Shown here: positions 35,329 through 43,900 of the stretch, piece after piece
How positions within the stretch are numbered: position 1 is the first letter of the stretch
How the letters are laid out: each line of letters starts with the position of its first letter
Assembly: GCA_015056565.1 (NCBI GenBank)
Contig: SVGB01000011.1
Location: 1 to 64,000 of the forward strand
Source: Butyrivibrio sp.
GTDB taxonomy: Bacteria; Bacillota; Clostridia; Lachnospirales; Lachnospiraceae
Length of the DNA stretch: 64,000 nucleotides
Direction of reading: 5' to 3'
Notes under the pieces: generated by a model
What the model saw: the letters and a program-made list of their open reading frames with translations, nothing else
What the model was told of the DNA's origin: nothing
Database searches by the model: none
Made by a program: the position numbers and the translations under genes

Positions 35329-36339
35329 TTAGCACCTTACGTCAAGGAAATCAAACCTGCCATTTAGCTTGAGCCTCCTTGAGTTTGCCGGAACAAAAAG
35401 GCAGTCTCCTTTATAGATATCTATGTAGTGACGCCTTCCATCTTCATCCTCATAGCACACTGTTCCGCAGCCATCGAAGCAAAGCAGCACTCTGAAGGAC
35501 AACTCATCAGCCTCGTAAAAGACATCCTGTCTTCTCTCAGTATTTACCAGCATCCTGTTTACTTCAAAATACTTGCATCTTGATAAAAGCTCTCTTGCTA
35601 CTCCCGGGCCATACCTCAGAACGCGGAGCTTCTGTCTTGGCTCCTGAAGGCCCTTAAGATTAGCTACTTCCAGTGCCTTGTCTATATGAAGTTCACGGAG
35701 ATTGCCGTTCTTGTCAACACGGTTGTAGTCGTAGATCCTGTAGGTTAAGTTACTGCTCTCCTGGATCTCAGCAACCAGCGCCCCTGCGCCGATAGCATGG
35801 ATGGTTCCTGACTCAATATAAAAGACATCGTTCTTTTTGATGGGCACGTACTGAAGATGCCGTTCAAGCTTGCCTTCATTTATATATGAAAGCAGTTCCT
35901 CTTTAGTACAGTCATGCTTAAGGCCATACACAAGCCTGGCTCCTGCAGATGCATCAAGGACATACCACATCTCAGTTTTGCCCCTCTGACCATTCTCGTG
36001 TTCATAGGCGTATTCATCGCTTGGATGGACCTGTACCGACAGATCCGACTTGGCATCGATAAATTTGATGAGGATCGGTATTTCTTTTAGCGCCTCGTAG
36101 TGCTGTCCCAAAAACTCAGGATGACTTGTTATTACATCTTTTAAAGTCATCTGATCAAACTCCCCACCTGATACGACGCTTAATCCATCAGGATGGGTTG
36201 AACACTCCCATGTCTCCGCCAGGGGATCCATATTTATTTTTTTACTAAAGTCGTCATTAAGTCTCTGTCCGCCCCAGAGGTAGTCCTTACCTGCAGGCCT
36301 TAAGAGAAACGGAATGGCGCCTGATCTTTCTTTTCCCAT
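35329..36339 (-). CDS. manA: Mannose-6-phosphate isomerase, class I (second copy)
   Basis: 336 residues. KDYLWGGQRL, QVHPSDEYAYEHENGQRGKTE (zinc ligands), and TIHAIGAGALVAEIQESSN are all present. It is longer than the 839-1783 copy and clearly divergent. It lies 9 bases after manC, so the pair would convert fructose 6-phosphate to mannose 6-phosphate and, after a phosphomannomutase encoded elsewhere, to GDP-mannose for exopolysaccharide or glycan synthesis. Confidence 0.93.
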   Translation of the reverse strand: MGKERSGAIPFLLRPAGKDYLWGGQRLNDDFSKKINMDPLAETWECSTHPDGLSVVSGGEFDQMTLKDVITSHPEFLGQHYEALKEIPILIKFIDAKSDLSVQVHPSDEYAYEHENGQRGKTEMWYVLDASAGARLVYGLKHDCTKEELLSYINEGKLERHLQYVPIKKNDVFYIESGTIHAIGAGALVAEIQESSNLTYRIYDYNRVDKNGNLRELHIDKALEVANLKGLQEPRQKLRVLRYGPGVARELLSRCKYFEVNRMLVNTERRQDVFYEADELSFRVLLCFDGCGTVCYEDEDGRRHYIDIYKGDCLFVPANSRRLKLNGRFDFLDVRC

Positions 36340-36348
36340 ATAACCTTA

Positions 36349-37662
36349 TCACTCAAGCTCGAATTTCTGCTTGTCCTCCACTGAGATGTCGCTTCCAAGC
36401 TGTATCTCTACAAGCTTAAGCTCAGTGTCCGCAAATACAGTATGTCTGCACCCTGCACTCATGGTGATCACATCGCCGGGAGCAATGTTCTGCTCCATTC
36501 CATCAACAACTGTGCGGCCTGTACCTGAGAGAACAACCCACACCTCGTCCCTGTTCTTGTGGCTGTGGTAGTTCATGGAGTGGCCAGGATTGAGGATAAC
36601 CTTGATGGTCATGGCTGTGGGCTCAACGTCCATTACCTGATAGCTGCCCCAGCTCTTTTCCGCAAACATGATCTGCTGATCGATGCCATCAACATAGGGC
36701 TTGATATAAGAACTCTGCTCTTTGTCAGAAACAAGGATTCCCTCTGGAGAAGCTGAGATGACCACATCATGAAGCCCCATGGCGATAATTGGCACATTGA
36801 GTTCATTGAGGATGTGGACGCCATCACAGTTGTCGTTCATAATTCCCTTGCCTACAACATTCTCTGTCATAGCCTCTGTCAGAGTATTCCAAGTTCCAAG
36901 ATCCTTCCACTCTCCAGCAAATCTCAGAACCTGGATCTTGTCCTCTTTTTCTACAACAGCATAGTCAAAAGAAATCTTCTCTAAAGTCTCATATTTTGAA
37001 AAGAGATCCTGGTAATCTGTAAAGTCGATGAGCTCGTGAGCTCTTTCAAGGACATAAGAAAGCTTGTAGGCAAATACGCCGCCGTTCCACAAAGCGCCCT
37101 TGGAAATATATTTCCTGGCAACCTCAACTGTTGGCTTTTCCTTGAAGGTTTCAACATCTGAAGTGTCATCCTTGGTCTTAGGGATGATGTATCCATACTT
37201 CTCACTTGGATAAGTAGGCTCTATACCCATAAGGACAAGATTGGCTTCACCCTTAGCTGCCTGATCAGATAATTTCTTAAGAGCCTCAAAATAGTCGTCC
37301 TCAACATAAGGATCCACCGGGCATACAACTACAGGCTCCTCAGGGTTTACTCCCATAACATCTGCAAGATATGCAGTAGCCAGCGCTATTGCAGGAAATG
37401 TGTCCCTTCTGCAAGGCTCAACACTTATGCCAACATCAGTTCCTATCTGGTTGTGGATCGCGGAGATCTGGCTCTTACTTGTTGCAATGGTCACAGTTGC
37501 ATCTGAGTCAATCTTCTTGATCTTGCCATACATCCTCTGGACCATAGACTCATAAGTTCCATCCTCATTCTTAAATATCTTGATGAACTGTTTACTTCTT
37601 ACGTCATTTGAAAGTGGCCACAGGCGCTTGCCTGATCCACCTGATAACAGAATAATATTCAA
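36349..37662 (-). CDS. manC: Mannose-1-phosphate guanylyltransferase with C-terminal cupin
   Basis: 437 residues. The N-terminal nucleotidyltransferase has LLSGGSGKRLWPLSN and the Lys in FKEKPTVEVARKYI; VCPVDPYVED and WNGGVFAYK are family blocks. The C-terminal 100 residues are a type II isomerase-like cupin (NYHSHKNRDEVWVVLSGTG). Makes GDP-mannose from mannose 1-phosphate and GTP. The start is TTG (37662) with AAAGGTGA eight bases upstream. A TATACT box about 60 bases upstream (about 37729..37724) is a possible -10. Confidence 0.92.
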   Translation of the reverse strand: MNIILLSGGSGKRLWPLSNDVRSKQFIKIFKNEDGTYESMVQRMYGKIKKIDSDATVTIATSKSQISAIHNQIGTDVGISVEPCRRDTFPAIALATAYLADVMGVNPEEPVVVCPVDPYVEDDYFEALKKLSDQAAKGEANLVLMGIEPTYPSEKYGYIIPKTKDDTSDVETFKEKPTVEVARKYISKGALWNGGVFAYKLSYVLERAHELIDFTDYQDLFSKYETLEKISFDYAVVEKEDKIQVLRFAGEWKDLGTWNTLTEAMTENVVGKGIMNDNCDGVHILNELNVPIIAMGLHDVVISASPEGILVSDKEQSSYIKPYVDGIDQQIMFAEKSWGSYQVMDVEPTAMTIKVILNPGHSMNYHSHKNRDEVWVVLSGTGRTVVDGMEQNIAPGDVITMSAGCRHTVFADTELKLVEIQLGSDISVEDKQKFELE

Positions 37663-37764
37663 AGCTTACTTCACCTTTCGTTATTGGTTTTACTTTTTGT
37701 ATTGGTTAAAAATCAATCTCATATAGTATAACACAATCATGATGCCATTTTAAACGCATGAAAA

Positions 37765-37795
37765 ACCGGGTAAGGATCAAAAGTCCTTACCCGGT
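37765..37795 (-). terminator. Terminator after the Rpn-type gene
   Basis: A 12-bp perfect stem (ACCGGGTAAGGA / TCCTTACCCGGT) followed on the minus strand by TTTTTCATG. It separates the Rpn-type gene from manC. Confidence 0.85.
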
Positions 37796-37808
37796 GGAGA
37801 TTTTTTAT

Positions 37809-38759
37809 TTAGTGGTCTTTATTAGCATCATTATATTCAGCAAATAGCTTATCCAGGTACTCAGGATCAGTTGCTGCTTTTTTAACATCCTCATCACGGT
37901 TCTGGGAAAAGAGCCAGCTGATAAGACTTGACATGTTAGTTATGCCCTTCTTTTCGCCCTTCTTTTCGCCTTTCTTTTCGCCGATTTTTTCACCATGAAT
38001 CTGACCTTTTTTATAATTTGCCCTTGCAATGAGCTGTTTTGCATTAAGTTCCTGTAATTCTTCTGATAACATATTTGCCACCTCCGCCATATGTTCCATG
38101 AGAAATGGTTTCAAAATGAAGTCGTCAGGCATTACTATCAGCGCTTTGCCAGTGGCTTCTCCTATATCCTTAAACTTTTTTCTGAACTGTCTTATATTCT
38201 GAATAAACCAGGAGTACTCATAAAGAGGTCTACAGGCTTCCATCAGTTCTTTGTTACGCCCATAGTTTATATTAATCATCCTGACCTTTACTTCTATGTC
38301 TGCATTTTTTCTTGTACTCTCAGAAAAGGAATCGCTGAGCTTTAGTATCTTTTCATCGGGCTCATCCTTTGTTCCGTTGTAGAATACTATCAGCTTAGGT
38401 GTAGGTATTTGAAGTAATTCCTCACCATATTTATCAAGGTCATTGGATGATATATATCCATCATACACCGCTGATATGTACTGCATCATCCTAAGCGGCA
38501 TATTGGGATTATAGGTTGATTGATGTTCATACAAACTGATATATCCTACAAACAAGAACGATGTGTCATTCTTCATGTGTACATAAAGATATTCCTCAAG
38601 TGTATTAAACTCAATCTTGGTCTCATCCTTGTAGGAAGTACCATTAACTGCATTATACAGACTAAGTGTCCATTTCTTGTTTTCAGGTCTTCCGAAGATG
38701 AAGTTAAAAAGCCGATCCTTATGTTCCCGGCTTGCGCTTATTACTGGTAATTCTTTCAA
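37809..38759 (-). CDS. Rpn/YhgA-type PD-(D/E)XK nuclease-like protein
   Basis: 316 residues. HKDRLFNFIFG at the N-terminus and LFVGYISLYEHQSTYNPN, with the E-x-Q variant of the PD-(D/E)XK core, match the recombination-promoting nuclease/putative transposase family common in many copies in Clostridia and Bacteroidetes. The C-terminus has a strongly basic repeat EKIGEKKGEKKGEKKG from a 12-bp DNA repeat (about 37943-37985). The start is TTG (38759) with GGAGAAGAG upstream. Members cut DNA and promote RecA-independent recombination; mobility of this copy is not shown. Confidence 0.82.
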   Translation of the reverse strand: MKELPVISASREHKDRLFNFIFGRPENKKWTLSLYNAVNGTSYKDETKIEFNTLEEYLYVHMKNDTSFLFVGYISLYEHQSTYNPNMPLRMMQYISAVYDGYISSNDLDKYGEELLQIPTPKLIVFYNGTKDEPDEKILKLSDSFSESTRKNADIEVKVRMININYGRNKELMEACRPLYEYSWFIQNIRQFRKKFKDIGEATGKALIVMPDDFILKPFLMEHMAEVANMLSEELQELNAKQLIARANYKKGQIHGEKIGEKKGEKKGEKKGITNMSSLISWLFSQNRDEDVKKAATDPEYLDKLFAEYNDANKDH

Positions 38760-38968
38760 TAATCTCTTCTCCTTTAATTATAAAATTTAGTTTTTTCCTT
38801 ATCAAGGGAATTTGCAGTGAAATACTGCGCTTGCCATGAACATGACAAGAATGCTCAGAACTGAGCAAGTAGAATGATAACATAGAAATATTTGATTGTA
38901 AAACTAATCTTTCAACAACCTAAAAGAGTATTCCATTTTCATATTAAAGGTGAGAAAATATACTCACT
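38760..38968. promoter_or_regulatory. Divergent intergenic region
   Basis: 209 bases between the leftward Rpn-type gene and the rightward protease gene; it must hold promoters for both. It is AT-rich. A small inverted repeat GTGAG...CTCAC surrounds the bases before the protease ATG. No strong consensus promoter is visible to me. Confidence 0.4.
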
Positions 38969-39604
38969 ATGTCAAATAAATTTATTTCCTTTAAAGTAAT
39001 CGCAATTTCTATTGTTGCTCTTTTACTTCTTATCACATGCATTGGCTGTTCCGGGCAAGGTGATGGCGACTTTGACAGTGCCTTTAACCATGCGCTTAAG
39101 ACCTCAGTTACCATTGACAGCGGAAGGCTCTCTGGCAGCGGGAATATCTGGAAAATTGGGAAAAAGACCATCACTGTGATCACAGCATCCCATGTAATAG
39201 ATGATAAAGAAGATATCACAGTATACTTCTGGAATGGAGATCATGCCAGTGCGCAAGTCTTTACTAATAACACAGAAAAAGACTACTGCCTTTTGACAGT
39301 AAAAGTGGATGATACAAAAAAGATTGATATTGAAGAGTTAAAACCAGGGAAGAACCTTCCAGAGTCAGGGGAAAATATTTTCATGGTGATCCCTGACTAC
39401 AACACTGCAAGTGCAGGACTTGTGGCAAGCCCTGAGACTTTTTCTGAGGATTTTAATCAGGATGTGATCTACTGCTATCTTGATGTCAATGAAGGTATGT
39501 CAGGGGGCGGGCTCTTTGATTACAAAGGGCGTTACCTTGGACTCCTCCTTGGAGGTTCTGATGAGGGAGAAGGGGTATTTCTTAACACTGATAAAATAGA
39601 ATGA
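38969..39604 (+). CDS. Trypsin-like serine protease lipoprotein
   Basis: 211 residues. A signal peptide ends in the lipobox-like CIGC. The mature part has a chymotrypsin-fold triad: His in ITASHVID (near 75), Asp in KDYCLLTV (near 105) and Ser in NEGMSGGGLFDYKG (near 177), with the strand GRYLGLLLGG after it. It is a compact S1/HtrA-like protease anchored outside the membrane, without a PDZ domain. AAGGTGAG lies 14 bases before the ATG, farther than usual, with a small hairpin between. Confidence 0.82.
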   Translation: MSNKFISFKVIAISIVALLLLITCIGCSGQGDGDFDSAFNHALKTSVTIDSGRLSGSGNIWKIGKKTITVITASHVIDDKEDITVYFWNGDHASAQVFTNNTEKDYCLLTVKVDDTKKIDIEELKPGKNLPESGENIFMVIPDYNTASAGLVASPETFSEDFNQDVIYCYLDVNEGMSGGGLFDYKGRYLGLLLGGSDEGEGVFLNTDKIE

Positions 39605-39613
39605 TAAGATAAT

Positions 39614-39700
39614 GACGGCTTTCGTGACAGAGGGGACGGTTCTTTTGACACATTGCGTGCAACGTGTCAAAAGAACCGTCCCCCTGTCACAAAAGCCGTC
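39614..39700. repeat. 87-bp palindromic repeat, GGGGACGG family
   Basis: Two arms of about 37 bases, almost perfectly complementary, around a 12-base loop, between convergent genes. The arms contain GTGACAG and GGGGACGGTTCTTTTGACAC. Similar cores recur at 42071-42137 and 58859-58922. No T-run follows, so termination is possible but not certain. I recall GGGGACGGTTCTTTTG sequences dispersed in other Firmicutes. Confidence 0.8.
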
Positions 39701-39706
39701 ATTTTC

Positions 39707-41362
39707 TCACACTTTAAAGCAACTTCCGCCAACGAATTCTCTGCAGATGGAGTTTCGTGGGAGCATTGAATTATCTACACTTACGAAGTAGTCAAGGAAC
39801 TTCAAAAGGCGCTTGGCCTCATAATACTCTGGTTCATCCTTCTCAATCGAAAACAGCAACGGCTCAGCATACTGCTTGATTACAGCAAGCTCATAGATCT
39901 GGGCTGAATTGAACATAGCGTCAGCTTCCTCCTGGAACGGGAAGATATTGGCTTCCTCTCCTGCTCTTACTGAAGGCCACATGCTGATGGTCTTCTTGGC
40001 TGAAGCGCCGCGGGTTCTGGCATCTCTTACGATCCTTCGAAGAAGACGGCCGTCAGTTGTGGCTATCCTGTTGTGATCGTCGATGCTTAGGGTTGTAAGG
40101 CAGCTTATGTATATCTTGTACTTGGACTCAGCAGGAAGAGCATAGCTCATCTTCTCGTTAAGTCCGTGAATTCCTTCAATTACCAGAATGTCGTTCTTAC
40201 CAAGCTGCAGGTAATCTCCATTCATTTCTCTTTTGCCTGTAATGAAGTTAAACTCAGGCATCTCAACTCTCTCGCCCTTAAGAAGTCTTGACATGTCGTC
40301 GTTGAACTGCTCAACATCAAGAGCCTCAAGGCACTCAAAGTTATAGCTTCCATCCTCGTTAAGAGGAGTGTCCTCTCTGTTTACAAAATAATTATCAAGG
40401 CTTATTGGATGAGGATTAAGGCCGTTGGATCTTAGCTGTATTGAAAGTCTGTTGGCAAAGCTTGTCTTACCAGATGAGCTTGGCCCTGCGATCATAATAA
40501 ACTTAACATCGAGGCGCTTGAAGATATCCATAGCGATCTCGCCGATCCTGCGCTCCTGGAGAGCTTCCTGAACAAGGATCATATCGCCGATCTTGCCAGA
40601 GCAGATCATATCGTTAAGATCACCTACGTTCTCAATTCCCATCATGCTGCCCCAATCGCTGGAGAGCATCATTGTCTTAAACAGTTTCTCTCTTGGCTCA
40701 GATACAATGAGCTTCTTGGAATTCTGCCTTGTTGGAAGTGTAAGCAATATTCCATCGTGGTACTTCTGCACCTTGAACTTCTCTATGTAAGAAGTGTTAG
40801 GAAGCATGTAACCATAAAAATAATCATAGAAACCATCAAGCTTATAGACGTTGATCTCAGAGCTTCTTCTGTATTTAAGAAGCTTTACCTTGTCCATCAT
40901 GCCCTGTTTTCTGAATATCTCTATCGCCTCATCAAGAGGATAGACCTTCTTGGTGATGGGAAGAGCCGCATCAAGTATCTCAGAATATCTCTCAGATATC
41001 TTTTTTACCAGTTCCTTGGTGACATTGGTTCCTCTGATAGTGCAGTAAAGGCCATTTCCGATGGTAAATTCAGCCTTTATGGAAACACCGTTTTTGCTGC
41101 CTCCGGTCACATCGATCACAGACTTTATGAGAATCATAAGGCCTGTTCTTCTCATGGTCTTAAACCCAATGTTATCCTTTACTGTGATAAAAGACAGAAC
41201 GCCGTCTTTCTTTACAGTCTTCATAAGCTCACGGATCTTGCCGTTGAACATTACTGCGGCGATCCTGTCGTCATAGTACTTCTGATATTCCTTTGCGATT
41301 TCTTCAAAGGTTGTGCCTTTCTCGTAGTCTTTTTCTGCTCCATTGATCGTAATCTTAGGCAT
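39707..41362 (-). CDS. Uridine kinase-like nucleoside kinase with N-terminal TGS-like domain
   Basis: 551 residues. The N-terminal 60 residues are TGS/ThrRS-like (MPKITINGAEKDYEKGTTFE), the middle resembles the threonyl-tRNA-synthetase second additional domain region, and the C-terminal 270 residues form a phosphoribulokinase/uridine kinase domain with the P-loop IAGPSSSGKTSFANRL (near residue 290), LDNYFVNRED and DGRLLRRIVRD. This architecture is known as a nucleoside kinase in Firmicutes. The ATG at 41362 has GGAGAG six bases upstream; the ATG at 41368 is too close. Last gene of the dgt-dnaG-rpoD-trmK operon. Confidence 0.87.
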   Translation of the reverse strand: MPKITINGAEKDYEKGTTFEEIAKEYQKYYDDRIAAVMFNGKIRELMKTVKKDGVLSFITVKDNIGFKTMRRTGLMILIKSVIDVTGGSKNGVSIKAEFTIGNGLYCTIRGTNVTKELVKKISERYSEILDAALPITKKVYPLDEAIEIFRKQGMMDKVKLLKYRRSSEINVYKLDGFYDYFYGYMLPNTSYIEKFKVQKYHDGILLTLPTRQNSKKLIVSEPREKLFKTMMLSSDWGSMMGIENVGDLNDMICSGKIGDMILVQEALQERRIGEIAMDIFKRLDVKFIMIAGPSSSGKTSFANRLSIQLRSNGLNPHPISLDNYFVNREDTPLNEDGSYNFECLEALDVEQFNDDMSRLLKGERVEMPEFNFITGKREMNGDYLQLGKNDILVIEGIHGLNEKMSYALPAESKYKIYISCLTTLSIDDHNRIATTDGRLLRRIVRDARTRGASAKKTISMWPSVRAGEEANIFPFQEEADAMFNSAQIYELAVIKQYAEPLLFSIEKDEPEYYEAKRLLKFLDYFVSVDNSMLPRNSICREFVGGSCFKV

Positions 41363-41377
41363 ACCCATCTCTCCTTG

Positions 41378-42196
41378 TCAGTCAAAATAGTCTAGAAGCA
41401 ATTCTATGTCACTAAGCTCACCCGCAACTTCCCTGTATCTGTCCGGGTGCTGGTCTTTATTTAAACTACTCATTATTGAAGAGCTAACCTCCCTGCCATG
41501 CTCTAAATATTGCCTTAGAAGTTCATCCCTTCTAAGAATATTGTAAAGGCCATATTTATCCGACAGCCAAAGCGCATCCTCTCTGCCTACAGACAGCTCG
41601 TCCATAAGTTTTGTAAGACTCTCATCGTACCTTGTACCACTTCCAGTAAAGCTTACAGCCATTGGAAAGTAGTATTTCCCATCTTCAAAAACAATGTGTT
41701 CATCTACTATCTCAAAGCCGCGGCCTCTCATATATCCCCTGAACTCAGGGATATCTGACTGAGGCTGCAAAACTCCAGCCTTTATCCCAAGGGTCGTGAT
41801 ATCTCTTTTTTCAAGGATACTCAGCATGAGCTTACCGCCCATACCTGCTATCACAAGGGAATCTGCCTCTCCATCCGAAAGTCCCTGAAGTCCATCCGAG
41901 AGTCTTACCTGCACCTTGTCAGCAATGCCAAATTCAGCCACATTATTTCTGGCTGCAGATAGTGGCCCTTTCCTAAGGTCCATGGCAATGGCACTTTTTG
42001 ATATCCCGCTAAGGACCAGGTACATGGATACGTATCCATGATCACAACCAACATCAGCAGTGCAGGAAAATGAGTCATCGGGGACGTTACACTTTGACTC
42101 ATTATGTGAGTCAAAGTGTAACGTCCCCAGTGACTCACCAACAGTAATTAGCCTTTCTGACATCCTGCCCTTTAGAACATCTAATCTGTTGTCCAT
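41378..42196 (-). CDS. trmK: tRNA (adenine(22)-N1)-methyltransferase, interrupted by a repeat-derived segment
   Basis: 272 residues. SERL at the N-terminus, the SAM motif ADVGCDHGYVSMYLV, AIAMDLRKGPLSAARNN, SDGLQGLSDGEADSLVIAGMGG and VLQPQSDIPEFRGYM match TrmK. Compared with the family, about 22 residues (roughly 20-41) are inserted between SERL and ADVG. They are encoded by the palindromic repeat at 42071-42137, which keeps the frame. The gene lies 20 bases after rpoD, as in many Firmicutes. Confidence 0.88.
   Translation of the reverse strand: MDNRLDVLKGRMSERLITVGESLGTLHFDSHNESKCNVPDDSFSCTADVGCDHGYVSMYLVLSGISKSAIAMDLRKGPLSAARNNVAEFGIADKVQVRLSDGLQGLSDGEADSLVIAGMGGKLMLSILEKRDITTLGIKAGVLQPQSDIPEFRGYMRGRGFEIVDEHIVFEDGKYYFPMAVSFTGSGTRYDESLTKLMDELSVGREDALWLSDKYGLYNILRRDELLRQYLEHGREVSSSIMSSLNKDQHPDRYREVAGELSDIELLLDYFD
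42071..42137. repeat. 67-bp palindromic repeat inside the trmK coding region
   Basis: A perfect 22-bp inverted repeat (GGGGACGTTACACTTTGACT plus CA, at 42080-42101 and 42107-42128) around a 5-base centre, extended by outer TGAGTCA/TGACTCA copies. Core and layout resemble the 39614 and 58859 elements. It lies wholly within an open reading frame. Confidence 0.85.
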
Positions 42197-42216
42197 ATAG
42201 TTTTCCTATCAGCTTA

Positions 42217-43845
42217 TCAGTCCAGGTAATCCTTGAGCTTGCGGCTGCGGCTTGGATGACGTAGCTTACGAAGTGCCTTAGCCTCGATCTGTCTGATACG
42301 CTCACGGGTTACATTGAACTCCTTACCAACCTCTTCAAGAGTTCTTGCCCTTCCGTCGTCAAGACCAAAGCGGAGACGAAGCACCTTCTGCTCACGCTCT
42401 GTAAGAGTATCAAGGACCTCAACAAGCTGCTCTTTAAGCAGTGTAAATGCTGCAGCATCTGCAGGTACAGGAACGTTGTCGTCCTGAATGAAATCACCAA
42501 GATGGCTATCTTCCTCCTCACCGATAGGAGTCTCAAGAGATACAGGTTCCTGAGAGATCTTAAGGATCTCACGTACTCTCTCAACAGGAAGGTTCATCTC
42601 TTTTGCAACTTCCTCTGGAAGTGGCTCACGGCCAAGCTCCTGAAGGAGCTGACGGCTTACACGGATGAGCTTGTTGATGGTCTCAACCATGTGAACAGGA
42701 ATACGGATTGTTCTTGCCTGGTCTGCGATAGCTCTTGTGATAGCCTGTCTGATCCACCATGTAGCGTATGTTGAGAACTTGAATCCCTTTCTGAAATCGA
42801 ACTTCTCAACAGCCTTGATAAGACCAAGGTTACCTTCCTGGATAAGGTCAAGGAATAGCATTCCTCTTCCTACATATCTCTTGGCAATACTTACAACAAG
42901 ACGAAGGTTGGCTTCTGCAAGGCGCTTCTTAGCTTCATTTCCTTCGTATACTGCCTGCTCAAGCTCTTTCTTCTTGGCAGCTGAGAGCTTGTTCTTGCCC
43001 TCATCCTCGGAAAGAGTCTTCTCAGCGTCGATTCCTGCCTCCATAGCCTTGGCAAGATCGATCTCCTGCTCTGCTGTAAGAAGAGGTACCTTACCAATCT
43101 CCTTAAGGTACATTCTGACAGGATCCTCGATGCTGATTCCATCAGGAACAGACAGGTCAATATTTTCCATATCAACCTCATCCTCATCTGTAAGTACCAT
43201 ATCATCGTCATCAGGAATATCATCATCTGTATCTGATACTCTAAGAACATCTATTCCGGAATTTTCCAGAACTTCAAGGACATTATCAAGCTGCTCCTCA
43301 TTAAGTCCCATATCTGCAAAGAAATCGCTGATCTCTGCATACTCAAGAACGTTTTTCTTTTTCTTGGCAAGTGCAAGGATTTCCTTGATCTTCTGGTTAA
43401 AGAGCTCCCTGGTTGCCTCGTCAAGCTCTCCATCTGCAGCTGCTGCAGGTGCTTCTTCGGTCTTGGCAGCCTTTCCTCTTGTCTTCTTTGCTGGCTTTTC
43501 CTCTGCAGGCTCAGCAGCCTTCTTGGATGCCTTGGAAGCCTTAGCTGACTTTTCTTCTGCAGGTGCTTGCTTTGCTGCCTTTGTAGTCTTCTTTGCAGGT
43601 GCCTTAGCCTCTTCTGCTGCCTTAGAAGCCTTAGTAGCCTTCTTAGCAGGCTTTTCCTCAGCTACTTCTTCAGCTGCTTTCTTGGAAGTTTTCTTCTTGG
43701 TATCTTCTTTCGCAGTCTCCTTAGTAGCAGTAGCCTTAGCTGTCTTCTTTGCTGGTGCCTTTGTTTCTTCCTTAGCAGCCTTTGTTGTCTTAGCTGCCTT
43801 TGTCTTCTTCTCTGTCTCTTTTGCTGTATCCTTCTTAGTTGCCAT
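42217..43845 (-). CDS. rpoD: Primary RNA polymerase sigma factor with histone H1-like N-terminus
   Basis: 542 residues. Residues about 1-137 are almost only Lys, Ala, Thr, Glu and Pro, with repeated [13 protein letters not shown] units; then a sigma-1.1-like domain ([19 protein letters not shown] type region), region 1.2 ([11 protein letters not shown]), region 2 ([20 protein letters not shown]), region 3 and region 4 with the helix-turn-helix ([20 protein letters not shown]). Clostridial RpoD is normally about 370 residues, so the tail is an addition. It lies between dnaG and trmK. GGAAAGAG precedes the ATG. Confidence 0.96.
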   Translation of the reverse strand: MATKKDTAKETEKKTKAAKTTKAAKEETKAPAKKTAKATATKETAKEDTKKKTSKKAAEEVAEEKPAKKATKASKAAEEAKAPAKKTTKAAKQAPAEEKSAKASKASKKAAEPAEEKPAKKTRGKAAKTEEAPAAAADGELDEATRELFNQKIKEILALAKKKKNVLEYAEISDFFADMGLNEEQLDNVLEVLENSGIDVLRVSDTDDDIPDDDDMVLTDEDEVDMENIDLSVPDGISIEDPVRMYLKEIGKVPLLTAEQEIDLAKAMEAGIDAEKTLSEDEGKNKLSAAKKKELEQAVYEGNEAKKRLAEANLRLVVSIAKRYVGRGMLFLDLIQEGNLGLIKAVEKFDFRKGFKFSTYATWWIRQAITRAIADQARTIRIPVHMVETINKLIRVSRQLLQELGREPLPEEVAKEMNLPVERVREILKISQEPVSLETPIGEEEDSHLGDFIQDDNVPVPADAAAFTLLKEQLVEVLDTLTEREQKVLRLRFGLDDGRARTLEEVGKEFNVTRERIRQIEAKALRKLRHPSRSRKLKDYLD

Positions 43846-43900
43846 TTTTACTCTTTCCTTTTCTTTTTTGATAGATTTTTTCGATTATGTCTTATGTATT

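Noticed and set aside
39614..39700. Ordinary bidirectional terminator
   Set aside because: It lacks T-runs, is much longer than needed and its core recurs at two other loci; listed as a repeat instead.
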